A DNA stretch of 64,000 nucleotides from Rhodobacteraceae bacterium M385 (GCA_025141835.1 CP081102.1:62001-126000); one strand, 5' to 3'. Numbered from the stretch's first letter, positions 42,298-51,622 are shown. Notes: a model not told the origin generated them from the letters alone. Numbers and translations are program-made.

Positions 42298-43157
42298 AGC
42301 AGCGGCTTGGTTGCCTGACGCAAGGCATCATCCAAGGGGGTCGGCGTGAAATCGGGGGCCGCTTTGGCCAAGGCAGTCCCATCTAAACGATGGGCTCGGT
42401 TCCAGAGATAGCGCATCTCTCGCAGGTGCTTGGCCTCTTTCCAGAACGGCTGTGCGATGTAGAACGGTAGCCAGCTCATCTGTTTTGGCGACACCGGAGC
42501 CCCGGTGGCGCGGGTAATCGCCTCGGCCATCTCTGCCCCTGACAACGTAAAGCCATCAAACGGAATGTCCGAGAACGCGGGCAAGCTGTCCAGCCTTTCG
42601 ACGATCTGGGCACCAGCCTCGGCCACATCGGGCAGGTAGGCCCATGCGTGGGCACGGTCCAAGGGACCGGGATAGCTGAACTTCCCCTTCGCGATCTTCG
42701 CCGCAATAATCAGGTCAAACCAATTGCCTGAGGCTTCGGTATCAAGGTAATCGCCCGCCCGCAGGATGATCGTCTTAACGCCCGCGTCGCGGTAGGCTTG
42801 CTCCATTTCGCGACGGATTTTGCCTAAGTGATGAGTGGATTTATGGGGCGTGGCCGGGGTCAGGTTTTCTGGCAGGTCCTCTCCGTAAACGTAGATGTTG
42901 CCGGGGATCAGAACCGCCGCGCCTGTGGCCTTGGCCGCATCAATGATCTGATGCGCTTGCCGGGGAATTTCTTCTGCCCATTTCGCATAGGGCATGTTCC
43001 AACCGTTCACGATAAGATTGGCCCCGCGGGCGGCCTTCGGCAAAGTATCTGTGGTCCGGTCAAAACGGTGCACTATCCAGCCATGACGGGAAAGCGCAGT
43101 GGCCATGTGGCGGCCAAACCGGCCATTTGATCCAAGAATAAGGGCGGTGCGGGGCAT
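42291..43157 (-). CDS. NAD-dependent epimerase/dehydratase family protein
   Basis: A 288-residue atypical SDR protein. It has a Rossmann start (ALILGSNGRFGRHMATALSRHGW), a NIYVYG block and a membrane-free body; the usual Tyr-x-x-x-Lys is not obvious, so it may be a reductase-like or regulatory SDR. AAGGAGACCTCAC precedes the ATG at 43157. It is divergent from a LysR gene, with a palindrome between them, so it is probably that regulator's target. Substrate unknown. Confidence 0.8.
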   Translation of the reverse strand: MPRTALILGSNGRFGRHMATALSRHGWIVHRFDRTTDTLPKAARGANLIVNGWNMPYAKWAEEIPRQAHQIIDAAKATGAAVLIPGNIYVYGEDLPENLTPATPHKSTHHLGKIRREMEQAYRDAGVKTIILRAGDYLDTEASGNWFDLIIAAKIAKGKFSYPGPLDRAHAWAYLPDVAEAGAQIVERLDSLPAFSDIPFDGFTLSGAEMAEAITRATGAPVSPKQMSWLPFYIAQPFWKEAKHLREMRYLWNRAHRLDGTALAKAAPDFTPTPLDDALRQATKPLLQ

Positions 43158-43201
43158 GTGAGGTCTCCTTCTTTGCTGGCCCCTTTCTTTTCCTATGCAC
43201 A

Positions 43202-43220
43202 TTCGCATTCATATTGCGAA
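43202..43220. promoter_or_regulatory. Inverted repeat TTCGCA-N7-TGCGAA, likely LysR site
   Basis: A perfect 6-base dyad with a 7-base spacer in the gap between the divergent epimerase-like and LysR genes. Its T-rich/A-rich arms fit the general LysR T-N11-A pattern. Binding is inferred. Confidence 0.55.
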
Positions 43221-43248
43221 AATTCTGACATCTGATATGCACAAACGC

Positions 43249-44136
43249 ATGGACACATCTTTGGATTGGAGCCTTCTGCGGGCCGTTCTTGCCGTGGCAG
43301 AGGCCGGGTCGCTTTCGGGCGCGGCGGATCAGCTTGCGCTGACACAGCCCACCTTGGGGCGTCAGATCAAAGCCGCCGAGCAGGCCTTGGGGCAACCGCT
43401 GTTCACCCGCCACGCCCGTGGCCTGACGCCAACGCCGTTTTGCGAAACACTCCTGCCATCCGCCCGGCAAATGGACGAGGCGGCGAAGGCCGTCAGCGTG
43501 TTGGCGGCAGGGCAATCGCCCGACACAAGTGGCCGCGTGCGGATCACCGCTTCGGTCTTTGTCACCGCCCATATCCTGCCCGATATCCTTGCCCAGATAC
43601 GCGAGGATCACCCCAACATTGCCCTGGATGTCGTAGCCACGGACACCTCTGAAAACCTGTTGTTTCACGAGGCCGACATCGCCCTGCGCATGTATCGCCC
43701 GACGCAGCTGGACATGGTGGCCAAGCATCTGGGTGATCTGCCCCTTGGGCTCTATGCCTCGGACCGCTACATCGCCCGCCACGGTTTGCCGGAAGCCCCC
43801 GCTGACCTGCGCCATCATCAGATGGTTGGTTACGATCGCAGCGATCTGATCCTGCGCGGGATGCGCCAGATGGGGATGGAGGTGACGCGCGATTTCTTCA
43901 CCACCTGCACCGATGATCAGGTGGCCTATTGGAACTTCGTCGCGTCCGGCTGTGGCATTGGCGCGGGGCAAAAGCTGGTGGCAGAACGCACCCCCGGCAT
44001 TCGCGCCGTCTTGCCCGAACTAACCCTGCCCTCCCTTCCCGTCTGGCTGACGGCGCACCCTACTTTGCGCCATCAACCCCGTGTAGCGGCTGTTTGGGCA
44101 GCTTTGGACGATGCAATCTCTCCGCTGCTTTCTTGA
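43249..44136 (+). CDS. LysR family transcriptional regulator
   Basis: A 295-residue regulator. The N-terminal winged HTH (LDWSLLRAVLAVAEAGSLSGAADQLALTQPTLGRQIKAAEQALGQPLFTRHARG) is followed by a periplasmic-binding-like effector domain. I chose the ATG at 43249, as the HTH starts directly after it; ATGs at 43237 and 43195 are in frame, but the latter would place the palindrome at 43202-43220 inside the gene. It probably controls the divergent SDR gene and itself. Inducer unknown. Confidence 0.85.
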   Translation: MDTSLDWSLLRAVLAVAEAGSLSGAADQLALTQPTLGRQIKAAEQALGQPLFTRHARGLTPTPFCETLLPSARQMDEAAKAVSVLAAGQSPDTSGRVRITASVFVTAHILPDILAQIREDHPNIALDVVATDTSENLLFHEADIALRMYRPTQLDMVAKHLGDLPLGLYASDRYIARHGLPEAPADLRHHQMVGYDRSDLILRGMRQMGMEVTRDFFTTCTDDQVAYWNFVASGCGIGAGQKLVAERTPGIRAVLPELTLPSLPVWLTAHPTLRHQPRVAAVWAALDDAISPLLS

Positions 44137-44193
44137 CGGCCCCGCAGGCGCGCGATACCGCAAAGGCAACAGTTTCAGACGAGGAATAGACCC

Positions 44194-45294
44194 ATGACCG
44201 ACCGCTCATTACTTATCCTTCCCGGCGACGGGATCGGCCCCGAAGTCATGGCCGAGGTGCGTAAGGTCATTGATTGGTTCGGCTCCGCCCGTGGCATTAC
44301 CTTTGATGTGTCCGAAGATCTGGTCGGTGGTGCCGCCTATGACGCCCACGGTGTGCCGCTGACAGATGCCACCATGGAGAAGGCGCAAAGCGTTGATGCC
44401 GTTCTGCTGGGGGCCGTTGGGGGCCCGGCCTATGACGACCTTGATTTCAGCGTGAAGCCCGAACGTGGCCTTCTGCGTCTGCGCAAGGAAATGGATCTTT
44501 ACGCCAACCTGCGCCCGGCCCAGTGCTTTGACGCCTTGGCCGATTTCTCCAGCCTCAAGCGCGATATCGTCTCGGGCCTAGATATCATGATCCTGCGCGA
44601 GCTGACCTCGGGCGTTTATTTCGGCGAGCCTCGCGGTATCCATACTGAAGGCAATGAGCGTGTCGGCATCAACACCCAACGCTATACCGAAGGCGAGATC
44701 GCCCGTGCCGCGCGGTCCGCGTTTGAACTGGCGCGCCGTCGCAACAACAAGGTCTGCTCCATGGAGAAGGCCAACGTGATGGAAAGCGGTATCCTATGGC
44801 GCGATGTGGTGAACGAAATCCACGCCGCTGAATACCCAGAGGTCGAGCTGTCGCACATGTACGCCGACAACGGCGCGATGCAGCTGGTGCGTGCGCCCAA
44901 GCAGTTTGACGTGATCCTGACCGACAACCTGTTCGGCGATATCCTGTCCGATTGTGCGGCGATGCTGACCGGATCGCTGGGGATGCTGCCGTCGGCCTCT
45001 CTCGGGGCGCCGATGGCCAATGGTCGTCCAAAGGCGATGTATGAGCCCGTCCACGGCTCGGCCCCTGACATCACCGGCCAAGGCAAAGCAAACCCGATCG
45101 CCTGTATCCTCAGCTTCGCCATGGCGCTGCGTTACAGCTTTGATCTGGGCGATGAGGCGACCTTGCTGGAAAGCGCTGTCGAAGGCGTTCTGGCCGACGG
45201 CGCCCGCACCGCAGACCTGATGGGCCCCGATGGCGGCACCCCGATTTCGACATCGGACATGGGCGACGCGATTGTCGCAAAGCTAGCGAGCTAA
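44194..45294 (+). CDS. leuB: 3-isopropylmalate dehydrogenase
   Basis: A 366-residue NAD enzyme oxidising 3-isopropylmalate in leucine synthesis. It has LLILPGDGIGPEVMAEV at the start, the substrate-binding LRKEMDLYANLRPAQ and RELTSGVYFGEPRG blocks, and NLFGDILSDCAAMLTGSLGMLPSASLG. GAGGAATAGACCC precedes the ATG. It is neither next to leuD (39.6 kb) nor leuC (48.6 kb, opposite strand), although all three lie within about 10 kb. Confidence 0.95.
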   Translation: MTDRSLLILPGDGIGPEVMAEVRKVIDWFGSARGITFDVSEDLVGGAAYDAHGVPLTDATMEKAQSVDAVLLGAVGGPAYDDLDFSVKPERGLLRLRKEMDLYANLRPAQCFDALADFSSLKRDIVSGLDIMILRELTSGVYFGEPRGIHTEGNERVGINTQRYTEGEIARAARSAFELARRRNNKVCSMEKANVMESGILWRDVVNEIHAAEYPEVELSHMYADNGAMQLVRAPKQFDVILTDNLFGDILSDCAAMLTGSLGMLPSASLGAPMANGRPKAMYEPVHGSAPDITGQGKANPIACILSFAMALRYSFDLGDEATLLESAVEGVLADGARTADLMGPDGGTPISTSDMGDAIVAKLAS

Positions 45295-45359
45295 GGGCCC
45301 CTCGCCAGAGGACCAAAGACATGGCAATCTCATGGGTATTAAAAGCCAAGGAGATTGCC

Positions 45360-45719
45360 ATGTTCCGCCTCGCCTCTGCCCTTTGCCTTCTGACCACCGC
45401 AGTCCATGCCGATGGCTATACGGTTGGTGATACCTTCGAGGACCCCCTGCAAATCGCCCATGAAGCCTTGGCCGGTTATCCTTATGAGGGGGAAGAGCGG
45501 CCGCCCGCGTTCTCTGTGGATGTCAGTTCCCATTACTCCGGGCAAATTACGATCCTTGTGTCGGAAACGGGCTTTGCCGACGATTCGGTGAATGGCCAGC
45601 GGACGCAATATGTCCTCCTCCCGCAGGACGACGTTTGGACGCTGAGCTACATGCAGCAGAGCTACCTCTGCTGGCGCGGCGTGAATACCGTCACATGGCA
45701 GACGGATCTTTGCTCGTAA
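45360..45719 (+). CDS. Small exported protein of unknown function
   Basis: A 119-residue protein with a signal peptide (MFRLASALCLLTTAVHA-DG). I do not recognise the mature part (about 102 residues), which has two cysteines near the C-terminus (YLCWRG, TDLCS) that could form a disulfide, and no membrane segment. AAGGAGATTGCC is a strong ribosome site for the ATG at 45360; an upstream in-frame ATG at 45321 is not needed. It lies downstream of leuB by 65 bases and may be cotranscribed. Confidence 0.75.
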   Translation: MFRLASALCLLTTAVHADGYTVGDTFEDPLQIAHEALAGYPYEGEERPPAFSVDVSSHYSGQITILVSETGFADDSVNGQRTQYVLLPQDDVWTLSYMQQSYLCWRGVNTVTWQTDLCS

Positions 45720-45827
45720 CTCGCGACCGGATAAATCACGCATGACAGCCATGCGCTGCGGTGGTTTGATCACTGCCGCAACGCTGATATCGCTACCAGA
45801 CCTTTACCTTCTGTTCGGAACATTCAA

Positions 45828-46805
45828 GTGACACCCTCCTCCAACCTTCGCGGCGCCCTGCTTGGGTTGCTGGCCTTCGGGATCTTCTCAACCCACGATG
45901 TCATCGTGAAGTATCTGGGTGGAAGCTATTCTCCGATCCAGATCGTGTTCTTCTCGGTTCTGTTCGGCTTTCCCATCGCCACCTTCATTCTGCTGCGCGA
46001 CCAGACCGAGGCGAACTTGCGCCCCAATCATCCGTGGTGGGTCGCCCTGCGCACGGCGGCCTCGGTCGTGGTGGGGATCAGCGCGTTTTACGCCTTCACC
46101 GTGCTGCCTTTGGCGCAGGTCTACGCGATCATCTTTGCCTCTCCTTTGCTGATTACGCTTCTGGCGATCCCCATGCTTGGCGAGAAGGTCGGCCTGCGCC
46201 GCGGCATTGCTGTGGCCGTCGGGTTGGTGGGCGTTCTGGTGGTACTGCAACCGGGCCAGACAGAGTTCTCTCTCGGGCATATCGGGGCCCTGTTGGCGGC
46301 GGTCGGCGGCGCGGTGGCGTCGTTGATTGTGCGCAAGATCGGACGAGAGGAACGCTCGGTCGTGATGCTGCTTTACCCAATGGTGGCCAACTTTGTGCTG
46401 ATGGGGGCAGCCCTGCCCTTTTTCTACGATCCGATGCCCGGCCAAGATCTTGCCGCTGTTGCCGTGATTGCCGCATTCGCTCTTGTAGCCAGCGCCTGCC
46501 TGATCTTCGCCTACCGCGCTGCGCCCGCGGTAATAGTCGCGCCGATGCAATACAGCCAGATCATCTGGGCCGCGATCTACGGCTTCCTTCTGTTTGATGA
46601 AACGTTGGACAGGCCGACACTGATCGGCTCGGCCATCATCATTGCATCAGGTATCTACATTGTGGTGCGCGAAGAGCGTGGCGGAACCTCTGCCACCACG
46701 CCGGTCCTGCGGACCCGCACCCGCGTGGGAACACCCAGCGCCCTGCGCATTGCGCCGTTCCTGTCGTCTGAGAGGCGAGGCCCTTGGCCCCGTCGGGATA
46801 AATAG
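45828..46805 (+). CDS. DMT superfamily (EamA) transporter
   Basis: A 325-residue inner-membrane protein with ten predicted helices in two EamA repeats (GLLAFGIFSTHDVIVKYLGG; GEKVGLRRGIAVAVGLVGVLVVL; VAPMQYSQIIWAAIYGFLLFDE). It starts with GTG at 45828. The last 25 or so residues are unusually basic and Pro-rich and read through a region that seems non-conserved, so the reading frame past the last helix may be a later extension. The exported metabolite is unknown. Confidence 0.85.
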   Translation: MTPSSNLRGALLGLLAFGIFSTHDVIVKYLGGSYSPIQIVFFSVLFGFPIATFILLRDQTEANLRPNHPWWVALRTAASVVVGISAFYAFTVLPLAQVYAIIFASPLLITLLAIPMLGEKVGLRRGIAVAVGLVGVLVVLQPGQTEFSLGHIGALLAAVGGAVASLIVRKIGREERSVVMLLYPMVANFVLMGAALPFFYDPMPGQDLAAVAVIAAFALVASACLIFAYRAAPAVIVAPMQYSQIIWAAIYGFLLFDETLDRPTLIGSAIIIASGIYIVVREERGGTSATTPVLRTRTRVGTPSALRIAPFLSSERRGPWPRRDK

Positions 46806-46892
46806 CCCCTCCTCGCTCCGCTCCTCGCAGCTGCCCCATTGGGGCCGTACCGCTTGCAATTCGGGTCAATCCTGACAATTACACAAAGGATC

Positions 46893-48569
46893 ATGGCTCG
46901 AAACTTTCGCATCCCCTCACCGCTACGGCTTGGTAGTCTTGCTTGGCTCGCCGCTGCGATGTGCCTTTTGCCGATGGTGGCCGTGGGAATTGCGGCTCTG
47001 ACGGGCGGGGTAGAGACCTTTTCTCGCCTCTCTACGTCGGTCCTGCCACGCTATGCGGGTACCACCGCGTTGTTGATTCTGCTGGTGGGCCTGGGCACGG
47101 CGGTCATCGGTACAGGCGCCGCTTGGTTGGTGACAGCGACCCGTTTTCCGGGTCGGCGGGTGTTGGAAATCGCCCTTGCCCTGCCCTTGGCCTTCCCGGC
47201 TTATGTGCTCGCCTATGCCTACACCGATTTTCTCGACCACCCCGGTTGGGTGCAATCGAGCTTGCGGGACTTCACCGGCTGGGGGCCGCGCGATTATTGG
47301 TTCCCGGAAATCCGGTCCCTTGGCGGCGCGGCGCTGATGTTGGTTCTGGTGCTCTACCCCTACGTCTACCTGCTGAGCCGCGCCGCGTTCCTGCAACAAA
47401 GCGCCACCGCCTATATCGCCGCGCGAACCCTTGGGGCCGGACCTTGGGGCGCGTTTATCCGCGTGTCCCTGCCCATCGCGCGACCGGCCATCGCCGGCGG
47501 CGTATTGCTCGCGCTGATGGAGACTTTGGCCGATTTCGGCACCGTGTCCTACTTCGGCGTGCAGACCTTTGCGACGGGCATTTACCAAGCGTGGTACTCC
47601 TTCTTCGACCGAGGCGGCGCGGCGCAACTGGCCCTTTGCCTGCTAATCGTGGCGCTTGTTATTGCCGCGTTGGAGAGGCGGCAGCGGCGCGATCAACGCC
47701 AACACGGGGCGGGGCGTCGGTTTGAGGCGATGCAAGCGGTGGAGCTTTCGGGGTGGAAAAGCGCAGGCGCGGTGGCTTTTTGCGGGCTGCCCGTGGTTCT
47801 GGGGTTCTTGCTGCCGGTGGGTTTGCTGCTGTCACTGGGGTGGGAACACTTCGACAACATGCTGACAGACCGCTACCTGCGGTTTCTTCGTAACTCACTG
47901 ATCCTTGCCTCGATCGCCGCTTTGTTCACCGTCGGTGCCGCCGTCATCCTTGGCTTCAACGCCCGACTGCATCCAACCCGTGCCGCCAAGGCCGCGATCC
48001 GCGTGGCGGGCCTTGGCTATGCGGTGCCGGGCGGGGTGATTGCCGTGGGGCTGATCGTGCCCTTCGCTGCCTTCGATAACGCCCTTGATGCCTTTATGGA
48101 GGCCCGGTTCGGCATAGACACCGGGCTGCTTATCACCGGCTCGATCTGGTTGTTGATTGCCGCCTATGGCGTCCGCTTCATGGCCGCAGCGCTTAGTGCC
48201 TACGACGCGGGCTTGAGCACGATTAACCCCAACGTCGATGCGGTCGCCCGTACCCTTGGCCGCACCCCGCGACGGATGTTGGCGGGTGTGCATTTGCCGA
48301 TCTTGCGCCCGTCGATCCTGACCGGGCTTCTGATCGTCTTTGTCGATGTGATGAAAGAGCTTCCCGCGACGCTTATCATGCGACCGTTCAACTTTGACAC
48401 GCTGGCCGTGCAGGCCCACCGCCTCGCTGCCGATGAACGGTTGGGAGAGGCCGCTGGCCCCTCCCTTGTGATTGCTGGCGTTGGTCTGCTTCCGGTCGTG
48501 ATCCTATGCCTAAGCCTGGGACGCGAACACACCGCCCGCCGGTTCGTGCCCGAGCCGACGGAGGCGTAA
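46893..48569 (+). CDS. Fe(3+) ABC transporter permease (FbpB-like)
   Basis: A 558-residue fused permease with two binding-protein-dependent transport domains, each with an EAA-like loop (ARTLGAGPWGAFIRVSLPIARPAI; ARTLGRTPRRMLAGVHLPILRPSI). About twelve helices are visible, as in iron(III) permeases FbpB/SfuB. AAAGGATC precedes the ATG at 46893. It should work with the FbpA-like protein encoded at 35.3 kb. No ATP-binding subunit gene is in this window. Two large palindromes follow the stop. Confidence 0.9.
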   Translation: MARNFRIPSPLRLGSLAWLAAAMCLLPMVAVGIAALTGGVETFSRLSTSVLPRYAGTTALLILLVGLGTAVIGTGAAWLVTATRFPGRRVLEIALALPLAFPAYVLAYAYTDFLDHPGWVQSSLRDFTGWGPRDYWFPEIRSLGGAALMLVLVLYPYVYLLSRAAFLQQSATAYIAARTLGAGPWGAFIRVSLPIARPAIAGGVLLALMETLADFGTVSYFGVQTFATGIYQAWYSFFDRGGAAQLALCLLIVALVIAALERRQRRDQRQHGAGRRFEAMQAVELSGWKSAGAVAFCGLPVVLGFLLPVGLLLSLGWEHFDNMLTDRYLRFLRNSLILASIAALFTVGAAVILGFNARLHPTRAAKAAIRVAGLGYAVPGGVIAVGLIVPFAAFDNALDAFMEARFGIDTGLLITGSIWLLIAAYGVRFMAAALSAYDAGLSTINPNVDAVARTLGRTPRRMLAGVHLPILRPSILTGLLIVFVDVMKELPATLIMRPFNFDTLAVQAHRLAADERLGEAAGPSLVIAGVGLLPVVILCLSLGREHTARRFVPEPTEA

Positions 48570-48570
48570 C

Positions 48571-48612
48571 CAGAGCCTTGCAAGGCTCTGTACAAACCCT
48601 TGCAAGGGTTTG
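48571..48612. repeat. Two adjacent perfect 20-bp palindromes
   Basis: CAGAGCCTTGCAAGGCTCTG (48571-48590) and CAAACCCTTGCAAGGGTTTG (48593-48612) are both perfect dyads and share the core CCTTGCAAGG. They sit between the convergent permease and leuC stops and could form stable hairpins or bind a dimeric protein. There is no T tract. Confidence 0.85.
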
Positions 48613-48619
48613 GTCGCGC

Positions 48620-50026
48620 TCACATCAACTCGCGGACATCCGTCAGGCGGCCCGTGATCGCTGCGGCGGCAGCCATTGCAGGCGACATCAAGTGTGTGCG
48701 CCCGCCCCGGCCTTGGCGGCCTTCGAAGTTGCGGTTGGATGTGGCCGCGCAGCGCTCTCCGGGGGAAAGCTGATCGGGGTTCATCGCAAGGCACATGGAG
48801 CAGCCGGCAAGGCGCCATTCAAACCCGGCGTCCTTGAAGATGTCGGCCAGGCCTTCCTCTTCCGCCTGTGCCCGGACAAGGCCTGATCCGGGAACGATCA
48901 TCGCCCGCAGCCCGTCTTTGACCTTCTTGCCCTTCAGGATCTCGGCGGCGGCGCGCAGATCTTCGATGCGGCCGTTGGTGCAGGACCCGATGAAGACCGT
49001 GTCGATCTCGATCTGATCCAGCGGTGTGCCCGCTGTCAGACCCATGTAGTCAAGCGAGCGTTGCGCCGCGTTGACCTTGCCGCCTTCAAAGCTGTCGGCA
49101 GCAGGCACATTTGCGGTGATCGGCAGCACGTCCTCGGGCGAGGTGCCCCAGGTCACAACCGGCGCGATATCTTCGCCTCGGATCGTGATGATCTCATCCC
49201 ACTGGGCGTCGTCGTCAGAGTAGAGCGTTTTCCACCACGCCAACGCGGCTTCCCACTGGGCGCCCTTGGGGGCGTGGGGGCGGCCCATGCAGTATTCAAA
49301 CGTCTTCTCGTCCGGGGCGATGATACCGGCGCGGGCGCCGCCCTCGATCGCCATGTTGCAGACGGTCATCCGCCCTTCCATGGACAGATCGCGGATCGCT
49401 TCGCCGCAATACTCGATGACATAGCCGGTGCCGCCCGCCGTGCCTGTGCGGCCAATTACGGTCAGGGTGATGTCCTTGGCAGTCACACCGGGGGCGAGTT
49501 TGCCGGTGATCTCCACCTTCATGTTCTTGGATTTCTTCTGGATCAGCGTTTGCGTCGCCAGAACATGCTCCACTTCAGACGTGCCGATGCCGTGAGCCAG
49601 CGCGCCGAACGCGCCGTGGGTGGCGGTGTGGCTATCGCCGCAGACCACTGTCATGCCGGGCAACGTCCAACCCTGCTCGGGCCCGACGATATGCACGATT
49701 CCTTGGCGGACGTCGGACACGGGGTAGTAGTGAATGCCGAAATCCTTGGCGTTCTTGTCGAGGGCAGCGACCTGAATGGCGCTATCCTCGGTCATGTTCT
49801 TGGGGTCGTTACGGCCCGGCGTCGTGGGGACGTTATGATCCGGCACGGCGATGGTCTTGTCGGGCGCGTGAACGCCGCGGCCCGCCATGCGCAAGCCTTC
49901 AAACGCCTGTGGGCTGGTCACTTCGTGGACCAAGTGGCGGTCGATATAGAGAAGGCAGGTGCCGTCCTCTGCCTCATGGGCGAGGTGCGCGTCCCAGATT
50001 TTGTCGTAGAGTGTCTTGCCGGTCAT
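48620..50026 (-). CDS. leuC: 3-isopropylmalate dehydratase large subunit
   Basis: A 468-residue aconitase-family subunit that with LeuD isomerises 2- to 3-isopropylmalate. It has TLYDKIWDAHLAH near the start, VCGDSHTATHGAFGALAHGIGTSEVEHVLATQ, and the [4Fe-4S] ligands in VFIGSCTNGRIEDL and AGCSMCLAMNPDQ. ACAGGATCCAGCC precedes the ATG at 50026. It stands alone on the minus strand, with a 243-base gap to the MscS gene that must hold both promoters. Confidence 0.95.
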   Translation of the reverse strand: MTGKTLYDKIWDAHLAHEAEDGTCLLYIDRHLVHEVTSPQAFEGLRMAGRGVHAPDKTIAVPDHNVPTTPGRNDPKNMTEDSAIQVAALDKNAKDFGIHYYPVSDVRQGIVHIVGPEQGWTLPGMTVVCGDSHTATHGAFGALAHGIGTSEVEHVLATQTLIQKKSKNMKVEITGKLAPGVTAKDITLTVIGRTGTAGGTGYVIEYCGEAIRDLSMEGRMTVCNMAIEGGARAGIIAPDEKTFEYCMGRPHAPKGAQWEAALAWWKTLYSDDDAQWDEIITIRGEDIAPVVTWGTSPEDVLPITANVPAADSFEGGKVNAAQRSLDYMGLTAGTPLDQIEIDTVFIGSCTNGRIEDLRAAAEILKGKKVKDGLRAMIVPGSGLVRAQAEEEGLADIFKDAGFEWRLAGCSMCLAMNPDQLSPGERCAATSNRNFEGRQGRGGRTHLMSPAMAAAAAITGRLTDVRELM

Positions 50027-50269
50027 GGCTGGATCCTGTCGGAAAAAGGTGTGGGTCTGGTCGATATCTTCAGGCGCGCTAGCTCATAGCCCACCAAGGC
50101 AAAGCGTCTGCGCGCCGAAAAAGCGCCAAGGCAGACGGGCGCGGTCGCCGATATCGAAAAAGCTTCTCATGGGGCAGGAATTACACGGGTGCGCGCTGCT
50201 TGCCAAGGGTGGCGCTTGCCCGAAGCCGCCCTGCAAGCGTAGGCTATAAGAACACAAACGAGGACCAGA

Positions 50270-51613
50270 ATGGACCCTGAGGAACTTCCGCCGGAAATTA
50301 TCGACGTCGAAGCGCAGGCGTTGAATGCCGCAATGGGTGAGATTTCGGGTCTAATCGGCCAATTCGAGACGTTTCTTTCCTCTCTCCTTCGCCCTTGGAA
50401 TGCCTATCAGGTTGGCATCTTTCTGGTGCTTCTGGCCGGCGCTTGGTTGATGCGGCGCATCTTTGGCGGGCCGATCCGTAACTGGATGGCATCGCGGGAA
50501 GGCTGGCCCACATGGCGAATGCGCATCCTTGCGATCATAAATCGCCGCCTGTTCATCATCTTTTTCGTCATGCTGATCTGGCTCGTCGTCTTGATTATGC
50601 GCGAGGTGACCTGGCCGTCCCGGTCCTTCCTGCTGACCATCGCAGCGGAACTTTCGACGGCTTGGCTTTTCGTGGTTTTTGTCACCCGGCTGATCCGATC
50701 CGCCTTCTTTCGGACCATCGTGCGCTACGGCGCCTGGATCTACGTCACGATTGAAATCCTTAACGTCCGGGACGAGGCCATTGCGATCCTTGATTCCGTG
50801 GGTTTTGACATCGGCAATGCCCGGATTTCCCTGTTCACCGTGGTCCAGGGCGTTCTTGTCGTCGCCGCTCTCATCATCATCGCTCGCTTCCTGACCGGCA
50901 CTGCCAGCTCGCGGATCGAGAAGAACGATGAAATGTCGCCCTCCATGCGGGTTCTTGCGGTCAAGTTTCTGCAACTCACCTTCTATGGCATCGCCGTTTA
51001 TGCCGGTCTGCGGTTAACGGGGATTGATCTGACCGGGCTTGCCGTTCTGTCCGGTGCGATTGGTGTGGGTCTTGGTTTTGGCTTGCAGAAAGTCGTCTCT
51101 AACCTCGTGTCCGGGGTCATTATTCTGCTCGATAAGTCGATCAAGCCCGGCGACGTAATTTCCCTGGGCGAGACCTTCGGCTGGATTAACTCCCTTGGGG
51201 CGCGATACGTCAGCGTCGTAACGCGCGATGGGAAGGAATACCTGATCCCCAACGAGGACCTTATCACCAGCCAAGTGGTGAACTGGTCCCACTCCAACGA
51301 TTTTGTGCGCCTCGATATCTATTTCGGCACCGCTTACGCCGATGATCCCCATCTGGTGCGCAAACTGGCGATCGACGCGGCAAAAAGCGTGCCTCGCGTG
51401 CTGCCCGACCGAGCGCCCGTGTGCCACGTGGTGGGTTTCGGCGATTCCAGTGTGGACTACATCCTGCGATTCTGGATTCAGGACCCCACGGGCGGTCTGA
51501 CCAACATTCGCGGGAACGTCTATCTGGCGCTTTGGGATACGTTCCGCGAGAACGAGATTTCGATTCCGTTCCCGCAGCGCGAAGTAAAAATGTTGGACAA
51601 TCCCGCCGATTAG
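50270..51613 (+). CDS. MscS family mechanosensitive ion channel
   Basis: A 447-residue inner-membrane channel that should open under membrane tension. About five to six N-terminal helices precede the MscS core: GAIGVGLGFGLQKVVSNLVSGVIILLDKSIKPGDVISLGETFGWI, which is the pore helix and beta domain. The C-terminal vestibule domain ends near FPQREVKML. GAGGACCAGA precedes the ATG. A role in osmotic down-shock is known for the family. Confidence 0.9.
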   Translation: MDPEELPPEIIDVEAQALNAAMGEISGLIGQFETFLSSLLRPWNAYQVGIFLVLLAGAWLMRRIFGGPIRNWMASREGWPTWRMRILAIINRRLFIIFFVMLIWLVVLIMREVTWPSRSFLLTIAAELSTAWLFVVFVTRLIRSAFFRTIVRYGAWIYVTIEILNVRDEAIAILDSVGFDIGNARISLFTVVQGVLVVAALIIIARFLTGTASSRIEKNDEMSPSMRVLAVKFLQLTFYGIAVYAGLRLTGIDLTGLAVLSGAIGVGLGFGLQKVVSNLVSGVIILLDKSIKPGDVISLGETFGWINSLGARYVSVVTRDGKEYLIPNEDLITSQVVNWSHSNDFVRLDIYFGTAYADDPHLVRKLAIDAAKSVPRVLPDRAPVCHVVGFGDSSVDYILRFWIQDPTGGLTNIRGNVYLALWDTFRENEISIPFPQREVKMLDNPAD

Positions 51614-51622
51614 AGCCTTTTT

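Noticed and set aside
46806..46892. Iron-regulator site before the FbpB-like permease
   Set aside because: Only a weak GTCA-ATCC-TGAC dyad is present; it does not fit TGA-N9-TCA or the paired motif at 35.2 kb.
49061..50089. Long plus-strand frame opposite leuC
   Set aside because: The minus-strand leuC has all family motifs; the opposite frame is a compositional shadow.
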